From the NCBI GenBank assembly GCA_015057615.1, contig SVEA01000150.1:1-46199 (forward strand): 46,199 nt of DNA. The letters are read 5' to 3'. Below the pieces are notes generated by a model. That model was not told the DNA's origin. It was given only the letters and a program-made list of their open reading frames with translations, and searched no databases. The first letter of the stretch is position 1. Each line of letters begins with the position of its first letter. This stretch comes from Lachnospiraceae bacterium. Lineage in GTDB: Bacteria; Bacillota; Clostridia; Lachnospirales; Lachnospiraceae. The translations under genes were made by a program, and so were the position numbers. Positions 1 to 7,572 of the stretch are shown here, piece after piece.

Positions 1-6
1 CCATTA

Positions 7-41
7 TGCGCAAAAAACCGCGCAGAAATGAGGATAAAATG
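7..41 (+). repeat. Hairpin/ribosome-site/ATG repeat before tlyA
   Basis: A 5-bp stem (TGCGC 7-11, GCGCA 20-24) closes an 8-nt loop and is followed by GAAATGAGG (25-33) and the tlyA ATG at 39. The same layout recurs before spoIVB (13741-13776) and tsaD (43719-43754). Seen directly in the sequence; its role is unknown. Confidence 0.7.
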
Positions 42-881
42 AAACAGAGATTAGATGTACTTTTGGTTAACCGTAATCTGGCGGAGTCCAGGGAGAAGGC
101 AAAGGCGATTATCATGTCCGGGGATGTATTTGTGAATGGGCAGAGAGAGGATAAGGCCGGAAGTGCTTTCCGTGAGGATGTACAGATTGAAATAAAGGGA
201 TCGCCGCTAAAGTATGTCAGCAGAGGTGGTCTGAAGCTGGAGAAAGCTATGGAACGGTATCCGATTTCATTAGAGAGAAAGGTGTGTATGGATGTCGGAT
301 CCTCTACCGGGGGCTTTACAGACTGCATGCTGCAAAATGGTGCGGCTAAGGTATATGCTGTCGATGTCGGAACAAATCAGCTTGCCTGGAAGCTCCGGCA
401 GGATGAGCGGGTAGTATCCATGGAGAAAACCAACATCCGTTATCTTACTTCGGAGCAAATCGACGATACGATTGCATTTGCTTCCATTGATGTGGCATTT
501 ATTTCTCTCACCAAGGTTCTACTACCGGTTAGAAATTTGTTGGATACGGAAGGCGAAGTGGTCTGCCTGATCAAGCCGCAATTTGAAGCGGGCAGGGAAC
601 AGGTTGGAAAAAAAGGCGTGGTCAGGGATCCGAAGGTTCACATTGAAGTTATCACGCAGGTTGTCAGACATGCGGTTTCCATTGGTTTTGACTGCCTGGA
701 TCTGGACTATTCTCCGATCAAGGGACCGGAGGGGAATATTGAATATTTATTATATATGAAAAAGCACCTGCGCCTCGATGAGAACGAGGAAGTGATCGCT
801 GGAATACCAATCGAAGAAATGAACATAAATCGCACGGTAGAAGAAGCTCATCGTCATTTTATAGAAGATGACGGAAAGTAA
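39..881 (+). CDS. tlyA: TlyA-family rRNA 2'-O-methyltransferase
   Basis: Predicted 280-aa S4-domain plus FtsJ-like methyltransferase of the TlyA/YqxC family, which 2'-O-methylates rRNA using S-adenosylmethionine. The N-terminus (MKQRLDVLLV, then ESREKAKAIIMSGDVFVNG) is a typical S4 RNA-binding domain of about 60 residues. The SAM site is the DVGSSTGGFTDC stretch near residue 87, followed by the family's LIKPQFEAGR and KGPEGNIEYLL blocks. An in-frame ATG at 6 would add 11 residues, but the ATG at 39 matches the family N-terminus and sits 5 nt after a GAGG ribosome site. It is the first gene of the tlyA-nadK-argR run; dxs, often found just upstream in clostridia, would lie outside the window. 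Confidence 0.93.
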   Translation: MKQRLDVLLVNRNLAESREKAKAIIMSGDVFVNGQREDKAGSAFREDVQIEIKGSPLKYVSRGGLKLEKAMERYPISLERKVCMDVGSSTGGFTDCMLQNGAAKVYAVDVGTNQLAWKLRQDERVVSMEKTNIRYLTSEQIDDTIAFASIDVAFISLTKVLLPVRNLLDTEGEVVCLIKPQFEAGREQVGKKGVVRDPKVHIEVITQVVRHAVSIGFDCLDLDYSPIKGPEGNIEYLLYMKKHLRLDENEEVIAGIPIEEMNINRTVEEAHRHFIEDDGK

Positions 882-899
882 ACCGGATTTTTACTATTA

Positions 900-927
900 T
901 TGCATAATTATTCTGACAAAGTATAAT
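900..927 (+). promoter_or_regulatory. Putative sigma-A promoter before nadK
   Basis: TTGCAT (900-905) and TATAAT (922-927) are spaced by 16 bp in the 159-bp tlyA-nadK gap. It would give a leader of about 105 nt. Consensus match only. Confidence 0.5.
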
Positions 928-1040
928 ATTATGCTTAAATATAAGCAAGATGTCTTGAAACTAATGGAATTCTATGATAAACTTAAACAGTGTGTGAAGA
1001 TTTCATAGGATACAGTGCAATTTGGGAGAGTTGTTGACGA

Positions 1041-1910
1041 ATGGATCGTTTTTTAATAATAACAAACACAGAGAAGGATAAAGATTTATCCTTAACAAAG
1101 AGAATCGCGTCTTATATTCAAGAGGCGGGAAAGCAGGCAGCTTTCTTCCGGTTATCTTCGATTCAGGAAAGAGCTACCCCGCAGAATATTCCGGAGGATA
1201 TCGAATGTGCTGTCGTACTAGGCGGTGACGGAACGATTATTAAGACTGCGAATGATTTAATTCCCTATGATATACCGATTCTTGGAGTGAATCTGGGTAC
1301 GATCGGTTTCCTTGCTGAAATTGAGGAGCATCATGTTGCGGAAGCACTGGATTGCCTGTTTCAGGATGATTATCATGTGGAAAGCCGTTTGATGATAAGC
1401 GGTGAGGTAATTTATAACCGCTCTAATCTTATAAAAACAACCGAAAATACTAGCAATGCACTCAATGATATTGTCATTACAAGAAAAGGGCTGTCTCGAA
1501 TTATTCGTCTTGGAATCTATGTGAATGACCAGCTTGTTGATAATTTCCGTGGAGACGGTGTTATAATTTCTACACCGACGGGTTCCACTGCATATAATTT
1601 ATCTGCCGGAGGCCCCATTGTAATATCGCAGGCAAATGTTATGGTAATCACTCCGATTTGCCCGCATTCCCTCAGCCCGAGAAGCCTTGTTGTATCGGCA
1701 GAGGATACGGTTAAAGTGGTGGTCGGAAAAAGTAAGAAAACACAGGATGCGGAAGCAATTGTTTCGTTTGACGGAAATAAAGAGATGGAACTTCGTACCG
1801 ATGATATTATTTATATAAAGAAGGCGCAGTATGATACGAAATTGATTAAATTAAATCATACCGGTATTTATGAAATTCTTCAATCAAAATTAAATAATAA
1901 AATAATTTAG
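1041..1910 (+). CDS. nadK: NAD kinase
   Basis: ATP-dependent NAD kinase of 289 aa that makes NADP. The GGDGT catalytic motif is at residues 61-65, followed by LGTIGFLAE, the NAD-binding RGDGVIISTPTGSTAYNLSAGG block and the C-terminal ITPICPHSLSPR segment, all diagnostic of the PpnK/NadK family. Length is normal for the family. The ATG at 1041 follows a modest GGGAGAG site. It lies between tlyA and argR, the conserved order in Firmicutes, and probably shares transcripts with argR 34 nt downstream. Confidence 0.95.
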   Translation: MDRFLIITNTEKDKDLSLTKRIASYIQEAGKQAAFFRLSSIQERATPQNIPEDIECAVVLGGDGTIIKTANDLIPYDIPILGVNLGTIGFLAEIEEHHVAEALDCLFQDDYHVESRLMISGEVIYNRSNLIKTTENTSNALNDIVITRKGLSRIIRLGIYVNDQLVDNFRGDGVIISTPTGSTAYNLSAGGPIVISQANVMVITPICPHSLSPRSLVVSAEDTVKVVVGKSKKTQDAEAIVSFDGNKEMELRTDDIIYIKKAQYDTKLIKLNHTGIYEILQSKLNNKII

Positions 1911-1944
1911 AATTAATATAATTAGAAAGGCACTGGTGTGAGAG

Positions 1945-2403
1945 ATGAAAATCAGCAGGCAGGCTAAGATAATTGAATTAATCAATAAATATGATATTGA
2001 GACGCAGGAAGAGCTGGCAGAACGGTTGATGCGGGACGGATATAATGTGACGCAGGCAACGGTATCCAGGGATATCAGGGAGCTTAAGCTTAGCAAGATC
2101 GCACTGGATGATGGCAGGCAGAAATATATCGTTCTCCAGCAGACGGAGCCTGGCTTGAGTGAAAAATATGCCCGTGTATTACGGGAAGGCTTTGTTTCTA
2201 TGGAAATGGCGCAGAATATCTTAGTCGTGAAGACGATTTCCGGAATGGCGATGGCGGTCGCTGCTGCTTTGGATGCACTTCAGATTAGCAGTATTGTCGG
2301 ATGTATTGCCGGTGATGATACGATCATGTGCGCGATCCGATCGAAAGAAGAAACGATTTCTGTTATGGAGAAATTAAGTAAAATCATTAATACGATAGAA
2401 TAA
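1945..2403 (+). CDS. argR: Arginine repressor ArgR/AhrC
   Basis: Arginine-responsive transcription factor of 152 aa. The N-terminal winged helix (about residues 1-70) contains the recognition segment ATVSRDIRELKLSK. The C-terminal oligomerisation and arginine-binding domain ends with the GDDTIMCAIRS motif that carries the effector-binding Asp pair. Length fits the family. In most clostridia argR is followed at once by recN; here recN begins 9.3 kb downstream, with yebC and other genes in between. It should repress arginine synthesis and activate catabolism as a hexamer when arginine is bound. Confidence 0.94.
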   Translation: MKISRQAKIIELINKYDIETQEELAERLMRDGYNVTQATVSRDIRELKLSKIALDDGRQKYIVLQQTEPGLSEKYARVLREGFVSMEMAQNILVVKTISGMAMAVAAALDALQISSIVGCIAGDDTIMCAIRSKEETISVMEKLSKIINTIE

Positions 2404-2451
2404 TGGCAGGTTCTCAAAAAACAAAAAGGCATTCACAGTTATTGGAGATAT

Positions 2452-2485
2452 TTGACTTGCCGGATGAATAAAACAGTGTTACAAT
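2452..2485 (+). promoter_or_regulatory. Possible promoter for yebC
   Basis: A TACAAT -10 box lies at 2480-2485. The usable -35 is TTGCCG (2458-2463, 16-bp spacer); the better-looking TTGACT at 2452 would leave a 22-bp spacer. Weak call. Confidence 0.3.
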
Positions 2486-2611
2486 AAATAAAGTTAGAAT
2501 ATACGGGTATCGAGAGAGGAATGACAACACAGAGCCGGCATCGCCGGTGATTTTTGTTGCCATAATTTGCGTATTCAGATCAGAAATAGATTTAGATAAG
2601 GAGATTGCAAA

Positions 2612-3340
2612 ATGTCAGGACATTCTAAGTTTGCGAATATCAAACATAAGAAAGAAAAAAATGATGCAGTAAAGGGTAAGATTTTTACAAAGATCGGACG
2701 TGAGATTGCGGTTGCAGTAAAGGCAGGCGGACCGGACCCGAACAATAATAGCACGTTAAAAGATGTTGTTGCAAAGGCGAAAGCGAATAACATGCCAAAT
2801 GACACCATAGACCGGAGTATTAAAAAAGCATTTGGTGATGCGAATGCGGTAAATTATGAGGCAGTTACTTATGAAGGCTATGGCCCAAGCGGAATCGCGA
2901 TCATTGTAGATGCTCTTACGGATAATAAAAACAGAACGGCAGCAAATGTTCGAAATGCATTTACAAAGGGAAACGGTAATGTTGGAACCCAGGGCTGCGT
3001 ATCGTTTCAATTTGATAAAAAGGGTCAGATTCTTGTGGATAAAGAGGAATATAACGGAACGGCGGATGATTTGATGATGCTTGCACTTGATGCGGGAGCA
3101 GAGGACTTCGCAGAAGAGGACGATAGTTTTGAGATTCTTACTGAGCCGGAAACCTTCAGCAGCGTAAGAGAAAACCTTGAAAAAGCCGGCATTCCTATGG
3201 CGCAGGCAGAGGTTACGATGCTGCCTCAGACCTGGGTGGAGCTTTCGGAGGAACAGGACATCAAAAATATGCAGAAAATCCTAGATCTTCTTGACGAGGA
3301 CGATGATGTTCAGGAAGTATATCATAACTGGGATGAGTAA
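2612..3340 (+). CDS. YebC/PmpR-family protein (TACO1-like)
   Basis: 242-aa YebC-family protein. The opening [27 protein letters not shown] and the internal [19 protein letters not shown] block are family hallmarks, and the length is standard. Members have been described both as DNA-binding regulators (PmpR) and as translation factors that help ribosomes at polyproline-type stalls; the sequence cannot decide between these. It sits alone between argR and an AraC-type regulator, with its own putative promoter and a terminator just downstream, so it is probably monocistronic. The ATG at 2612 follows AAGGAG by about 8 nt. Confidence 0.93.
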   Translation: MSGHSKFANIKHKKEKNDAVKGKIFTKIGREIAVAVKAGGPDPNNNSTLKDVVAKAKANNMPNDTIDRSIKKAFGDANAVNYEAVTYEGYGPSGIAIIVDALTDNKNRTAANVRNAFTKGNGNVGTQGCVSFQFDKKGQILVDKEEYNGTADDLMMLALDAGAEDFAEEDDSFEILTEPETFSSVRENLEKAGIPMAQAEVTMLPQTWVELSEEQDIKNMQKILDLLDEDDDVQEVYHNWDE

Positions 3341-3396
3341 GTTAGAAGTGGATGTTATATAATGGTATTTTTGTAAATAATAGTATATAAAGGAAA

Positions 3397-3438
3397 AGAG
3401 GAAGCTAACAGGTTCTGGTCTGTAGGCTTCCTCTCTTT
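3397..3438 (+). terminator. Terminator after yebC
   Basis: A 9-bp perfect stem (AGAGGAAGC 3397-3405 with GCTTCCTCT 3426-3434) is followed by a short T-rich stretch (CTTTATT). Confidence 0.7.
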
Positions 3439-3534
3439 ATTGCTAGTACAATGCCTGACAGAACCGGATTATTTAAGACAGGAATAATAACTCTTCTAGG
3501 TATATAATGTAATTACCAATTGAGGAGGAATGAC

Positions 3535-4548
3535 ATGCCAAAGAAATTAGAAAAAGATAATAATTCTGGTGTTACGATCAATACGGTACAGAATATCATT
3601 GATTATATGGAAGAAAATCTTTATGAAGAGTTAACGCCCAATAGGATTGCGGCGCAATTTTTTTTGAGCATTTCTGCTATGAACAGCATGTTTAAGATTG
3701 TATGCAATATGACGATCATGGAATATGTACGAAACAGGCGTCTTTCCCTTGCAGGTCAAGAGCTTATTCGGTCGAATGTACGTGTGATTGATGTTGCATT
3801 TAAGTACGGTTATGAAACTCCGGAAGCATTTGCTAAGGCATTTACACGTTTCCATGGATATCCGCCAAGCTTTATCAGAAGAATCTATCCTAAAATAAAA
3901 ATGTTCAATCCGGTTCAGATTAAGATGGAAATAAGCGGTGGATGGGAAGAAAATATTTTATCGGATAAGCAGTTGTCATTTCCGACAAAACCAAGTTATC
4001 CGGAACAGGATAAAAGCCTCTTTTATTGCTATGATGATACTACCAAATATAAAGGAGGAGTACCGATGGATAAAGAAAGGTATGAACATCGAATTAGTGT
4101 CAATGGCATGAAGCAGAAGGAGAATTGGCGTATACTGCTATTATTAGCTAGGAAGCTCGATGAAAATGGCATTAAATTTAAAGTTGATGGAAAAACAATG
4201 ATTTTTGCACACGGGCTGGAATTTAAACTTGAAAAAATCTGCTTAACATTTAAATGGAAAGAAGAACAGAGAATTTTAGATTTTTTTGGCTATGATGGTA
4301 AGGCGAAAAGCAGTTTTGAAAGTTTTAAATATTTTGATACAATGTTTGAAGGCATGAAAATCCGATGTATGTTTTATAGAGATTGTCAGGACGACGATAG
4401 CGACGATTTTCTGTTTCGAAATGCGGAACCCGTGATGGTGGATGGACAGATTATTTATGTGCAGACATTGGAATTTTATATCGAAAATTCAGAGCCGGAT
4501 AATAAGTACTACAAAATGGTGAACGATTGGCTGAAACTAAGGGGCTAG
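3535..4548 (+). CDS. AraC-type regulator with N-terminal DNA-binding domain
   Basis: 337-aa predicted transcription factor. Residues of about 10-115 form an AraC/XylS double helix-turn-helix (ending IDVAFKYGYETPEAFAKAFTRFHGYPPSFIRR). The C-terminal two thirds (about residues 150-337) is charged and matches no domain I can name. Most AraC regulators carry the DNA-binding domain at the C-terminus, so this order is Rob/SoxS-like. A TTG start at 3520 is possible in frame, but AGGAGG (3523-3528) then ATG at 3535 clearly sets the start. A SAM methyltransferase follows 52 nt downstream and may be co-transcribed. The effector is unknown. Confidence 0.85.
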   Translation: MPKKLEKDNNSGVTINTVQNIIDYMEENLYEELTPNRIAAQFFLSISAMNSMFKIVCNMTIMEYVRNRRLSLAGQELIRSNVRVIDVAFKYGYETPEAFAKAFTRFHGYPPSFIRRIYPKIKMFNPVQIKMEISGGWEENILSDKQLSFPTKPSYPEQDKSLFYCYDDTTKYKGGVPMDKERYEHRISVNGMKQKENWRILLLLARKLDENGIKFKVDGKTMIFAHGLEFKLEKICLTFKWKEEQRILDFFGYDGKAKSSFESFKYFDTMFEGMKIRCMFYRDCQDDDSDDFLFRNAEPVMVDGQIIYVQTLEFYIENSEPDNKYYKMVNDWLKLRG

Positions 4549-4600
4549 AGCTTGATGCCTATCTATATTCAGAGGAATAAATCGGGAGGTAAAAGGTATC

Positions 4601-5212
4601 ATGGATGACAGTGAATTTGTAAGTGTAAGTACACATTATGATATGCTGATAGAGGAAGAGAATGATCCGGTATATGATCCAAAACCGTTGCAGGAATATA
4701 TGGATCAATCGGATGGACCGTATTTTATTCATTGCCTTAACCTCACACCGATGAAAGATGTCTTAGAAATTGGTGTCGGTACCGGCAGATTGGCGGTCAG
4801 GGTAGCGGGAAAATGTAAGACATTCTGTGGAATTGATATCTCTGAAAAGACCGTTGTCCGCGCCAGAAGAAATCTGAAAGAATTTGATAATGTATCTATC
4901 ATATTAGGGGATTTTTTAGAGTATTCTTTTGATGCACTGTATGATGTTATTTATTCTTCGCAAGTTTTCTGGCATATCCGCGATAAGCAAAATGCGATTG
5001 CAAAAATAGCAGGTTTATTAAAGAAGGACGGAATATTCGTGCTCTCAATCGATAAAGTTCAGCCCGAAGTCACGGATTACGGTACAAGAAAGATAAAAAT
5101 GTTCCCGGATGATAAGGAGAAAATTCTAAAATTTATGGAACATGCAGGGCTATGCCTTCAACAGGTAGGAGAGACGGAAAAAGCATATGTTATCGTAACA
5201 TATAAGAGCTAA
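4601..5212 (+). CDS. Class I SAM-dependent methyltransferase
   Basis: 203-aa soluble protein with a Rossmann methyltransferase core. Motif I is VLEIGVGTGRLAVRVAG (near residue 50), an acidic residue follows in FCGIDIS, and YDVIYSSQVFWHI resembles motif IV. It belongs to the broad Methyltransf_11/25 group whose substrates range from small metabolites to lipids; I cannot assign one. A GGGAGG ribosome site precedes the ATG. Proximity to the AraC-type gene suggests shared control, but that is inference. Confidence 0.8.
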   Translation: MDDSEFVSVSTHYDMLIEEENDPVYDPKPLQEYMDQSDGPYFIHCLNLTPMKDVLEIGVGTGRLAVRVAGKCKTFCGIDISEKTVVRARRNLKEFDNVSIILGDFLEYSFDALYDVIYSSQVFWHIRDKQNAIAKIAGLLKKDGIFVLSIDKVQPEVTDYGTRKIKMFPDDKEKILKFMEHAGLCLQQVGETEKAYVIVTYKS

Positions 5213-5276
5213 TGATTCCGGATGGGCTGCTCCCTTTTTGGTATATAAAAAATATTTTTCCCATACAATACAAATA

Positions 5277-5305
5277 TTGAACGTTTCTTATCGTGATGAT
5301 ATAAT
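5277..5305 (+). promoter_or_regulatory. Strong sigma-A promoter before 64-aa gene
   Basis: TTGAAC (5277-5282), 17-bp spacer, TATAAT (5300-5305). The start of transcription would be near 5312, so the leader is only about 15 nt and consists almost entirely of the ribosome site. Confidence 0.8.
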
Positions 5306-5326
5306 ATAGTTATGGAGGTGGTTTGC

Positions 5327-5521
5327 ATGCCAAAAAAAGATGATAAATTAAATAAGACAGCAAAAAGTTCATTTACGAAAAAAATGAAGAAAATATCTTA
5401 TGATGAACATTTTACAAGAGCCACTGATTCAGTTGATTTAATGAAAAGTTCTAAGCTGGCGGATATCGGGGACGGGATAACGCCGAAAAAAGAAAGTGAA
5501 TATGATAGATATACAAGATAA
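5327..5521 (+). CDS. Small basic protein of unknown function
   Basis: 64-aa, lysine-rich, hydrophilic protein (MPKKDDKLNKTAKSSFTKKM...). It has no membrane segment, signal peptide, Cys/His cluster or family I recognise. An ATG at 5312 is in frame, but that triplet merges with the ribosome site GGAGGTGG (5314-5321); the ATG at 5327 is 5 nt behind it and is the likely start. It has a near-consensus promoter upstream and a 12-bp-stem terminator just downstream, so it is a self-contained, probably well expressed gene rather than a chance ORF. Confidence 0.7.
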   Translation: MPKKDDKLNKTAKSSFTKKMKKISYDEHFTRATDSVDLMKSSKLADIGDGITPKKESEYDRYTR

Positions 5522-5531
5522 TTAATGAAGC

Positions 5532-5575
5532 TTCCTTCTATTCGTTCCTGACCGGATGAATAGAAGGAATTTTTG
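5532..5575 (+). terminator. Terminator after 64-aa gene
   Basis: Perfect 12-bp stem (5532-5543 with 5558-5569), 14-nt loop, then TTTTT. Confidence 0.9.
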
Positions 5576-5610
5576 ATTATTGTGGCGTTCCAATACAAGC
5601 TTAGCTACCG

Positions 5611-5639
5611 TTGACACAAATTATTTTTAATGATAGAAT
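5611..5639 (+). promoter_or_regulatory. Consensus promoter in the gap before the MATE gene
   Basis: TTGACA (5611-5616), 17-bp spacer, TAGAAT (5634-5639). It reads toward the MATE gene but meets a hairpin and T-run about 30 nt after the expected start site. Confidence 0.75.
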
Positions 5640-5670
5640 TGACATCAGAGAGAATAATGTCGATTTTTAT

Positions 5671-5704
5671 GGGGCATCCTGCGTAAACAGGAAGTCCCCT
5701 TTTA
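5671..5704 (+). terminator. Hairpin with T-run: attenuator or small-RNA terminator
   Basis: GGGG (5671-5674) pairs with CCCC (5696-5699) and CCTG (5678-5681) with CAGG (5688-5691) around an internal loop; TTTT follows at 5700. With the promoter at 5611 this defines a transcript of about 60 nt. Confidence 0.6.
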
Positions 5705-5723
5705 TGTTGTTATCACAACAAAA

Positions 5724-5990
5724 AATATGAGTGGCAAAAGCCGATTTATAAACCATCTTCACCAATTTGCATAATTTATGTATTGAAAAGTAATATGAAA
5801 CAAATTTTATTCGCAACACATGGTCTCACAAGGCTCTGCATAAAACGCAGTACTTGGATTGAAGTACGTAATGATATGTGCCAACGACTTCAAACAGTTG
5901 CGCATTAAATATTGTTTCCTATTATTTAAGATTTTCCTTAGTGCAAATTGATGAAGACGATTTGTTAAGAAAGCTTTCGGCACTCATATC
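5724..5990. mobile_element. Foldback MITE-like element, copy A
   Basis: Non-coding element of about 267 bp. Its ends are inverted repeats (ATATGAGTG at 5725-5733 and CACTCATAT at 5981-5989). The interior arms mirror each other (left CACCAATTTGCATAA-type arm, right GCAAATTGATGAAG arm). It is clearly related to the copies at 16603, 23264, 25714 and 36566. No clean target duplication was seen, so it may be older. It separates the MATE gene from the promoter/terminator pair at 5611-5704. Confidence 0.8.
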
Positions 5991-6045
5991 AACCGATGAA
6001 TAACATAAGAAATTGATACGAATTAAAAACGGAGAGGGGAACAAC

Positions 6046-7371
6046 ATGTTTACGAGAAGAGATTTGATTAAGTTAATCATCCCACTAATTATTGAACAGA
6101 TCCTTGCTGTTACCGTTGGAATGGCGGATGGTATGATGGTTGCCCGTGTAGGTGAAGCAGCGGTATCCGGAGTTTCTTTGGTTGACAGCATTAATGTATT
6201 ACTGATGGGATTATTTGGTGCACTGGCGACGGGGGGAGCGGTTGTTACATCGCAGTACCTTGGTCGTAAGGATGAGAAAAGTGCTTGTACTTCAGCAGAG
6301 CAGCTGCTTGCATCAACTTTGGCATTATCCTTTATCGTTATGATGGTTGCTTTAGTGTTTCGCAAACCGCTCTTAACCTTGGTTTTCGGACATGTGGAGC
6401 AGGAGGTCATGGCACATTCCGTTACATATATGTTCTGGACGTCTCTTTCCTTTCCGTTTCTGGCAGGGTATAATGCCTGTGCGGCACTGTTCCGATCCAT
6501 GGGTAATTCCAAGGTCTCCATGATTATTTCATTTATAATGAATATGATTAATATTGTAGGAAATGCCATACTGATTTTTGGATATGGTATGGGGGTTGCC
6601 GGAGCAGCGATTTCCACCCTGATATCCAGAGCTTTTGCGGCAGTTGTATTGTATATTCTATTAAGAAGTAAGAGGAATGTTATTCATGTGGATACCCTGC
6701 GTTCCTTCCGGGTCAATTTTCCTATGATCAAAAAGATACTTCGGATCGGTGTTCCGAATGGTATGGAAAACAGCGTATTTCAATTAGGTAAGCTGCTAGT
6801 GCAGGGAATTATTGCGGGACTTGGAACCTCAGCAATCACGGCAAATGCGATCGCCGGTAACATCGGCGGATTGGGAATACTTCCCGGTTCTGCAATGAGC
6901 TTGGCATTAATCACCGTCATCGGACAGTGCGTAGGCGCTGCGGACTACGACGGTGTGAAATACTATACCCGCAAATTGTTAAAGGTTACGTATGCCATCA
7001 TGATCGCATTAAATATTGCTTTAATCTTTCTGATTCCTGTAATTGTTAAGCTATACAATTTAACGGACCAAACGGCAGAGCTTGCGCAGCAGCTAATGAC
7101 CTATCATGCGTTTCTTGCGATATTTATCTGGCCGACCTCGTTCTCCTTACCGAATGTATTACGGGCGGCTAACGATGTTAAATTTACGATGGTGATTTCC
7201 ATGATCTCCATGTGGGTATGGAGGATCGGTTTTAGTATCCTTATGGTAAATGTTTTCCATTTGGGAGTTCTCGGTGTGTGGATTGCAATGACGATTGATT
7301 GGTTATTCCGTTCCATCTGCTTTGTCATTCGATTTCGACAGGAAAAATATAAAACATTGTCAACACTGTAA
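6046..7371 (+). CDS. MATE-family multidrug exporter
   Basis: 441-aa polytopic membrane protein with about 12 hydrophobic segments and the two-bundle layout of MATE exporters. The opening MFTRRDLIKLIIPLIIEQILAVTVGMADGMMVARVGEAAVSGV is a standard MATE helix-1 region; the second half repeats the pattern at VPNGMENSVFQLGKLLVQG. Members extrude cationic drugs or metabolites using Na+ or H+ gradients. A TTG at 6013 is in frame, but GGAGAGGGG before the ATG at 6046 sets the start. No adjacent regulator is obvious. The upstream foldback element probably lies within its leader or has replaced its promoter. Substrate unknown. Confidence 0.92.
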   Translation: MFTRRDLIKLIIPLIIEQILAVTVGMADGMMVARVGEAAVSGVSLVDSINVLLMGLFGALATGGAVVTSQYLGRKDEKSACTSAEQLLASTLALSFIVMMVALVFRKPLLTLVFGHVEQEVMAHSVTYMFWTSLSFPFLAGYNACAALFRSMGNSKVSMIISFIMNMINIVGNAILIFGYGMGVAGAAISTLISRAFAAVVLYILLRSKRNVIHVDTLRSFRVNFPMIKKILRIGVPNGMENSVFQLGKLLVQGIIAGLGTSAITANAIAGNIGGLGILPGSAMSLALITVIGQCVGAADYDGVKYYTRKLLKVTYAIMIALNIALIFLIPVIVKLYNLTDQTAELAQQLMTYHAFLAIFIWPTSFSLPNVLRAANDVKFTMVISMISMWVWRIGFSILMVNVFHLGVLGVWIAMTIDWLFRSICFVIRFRQEKYKTLSTL

Positions 7372-7572
7372 AACAGGAGAAAAGGCAGCTTTCTCTGGTG
7401 TCAGAAGAAATCCAGTAGGACAAAGGGGCTATTACTACCAATATGACACAAATCTGCCAAATATTACACATACAATTTCCTTAAATATATAAGCAATCGG
7501 ATTAATTATGCCGATATATTAGGATGTAGAATGATTTACTATAAGATAAGGCTTCTGGGAGGTAGTTCATTT

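Noticed and set aside
5922-6617. 231-codon frame on the minus strand opposite the MATE gene
   Set aside because: It is the antisense shadow of a clear membrane transporter, with no ribosome site and no family resemblance.
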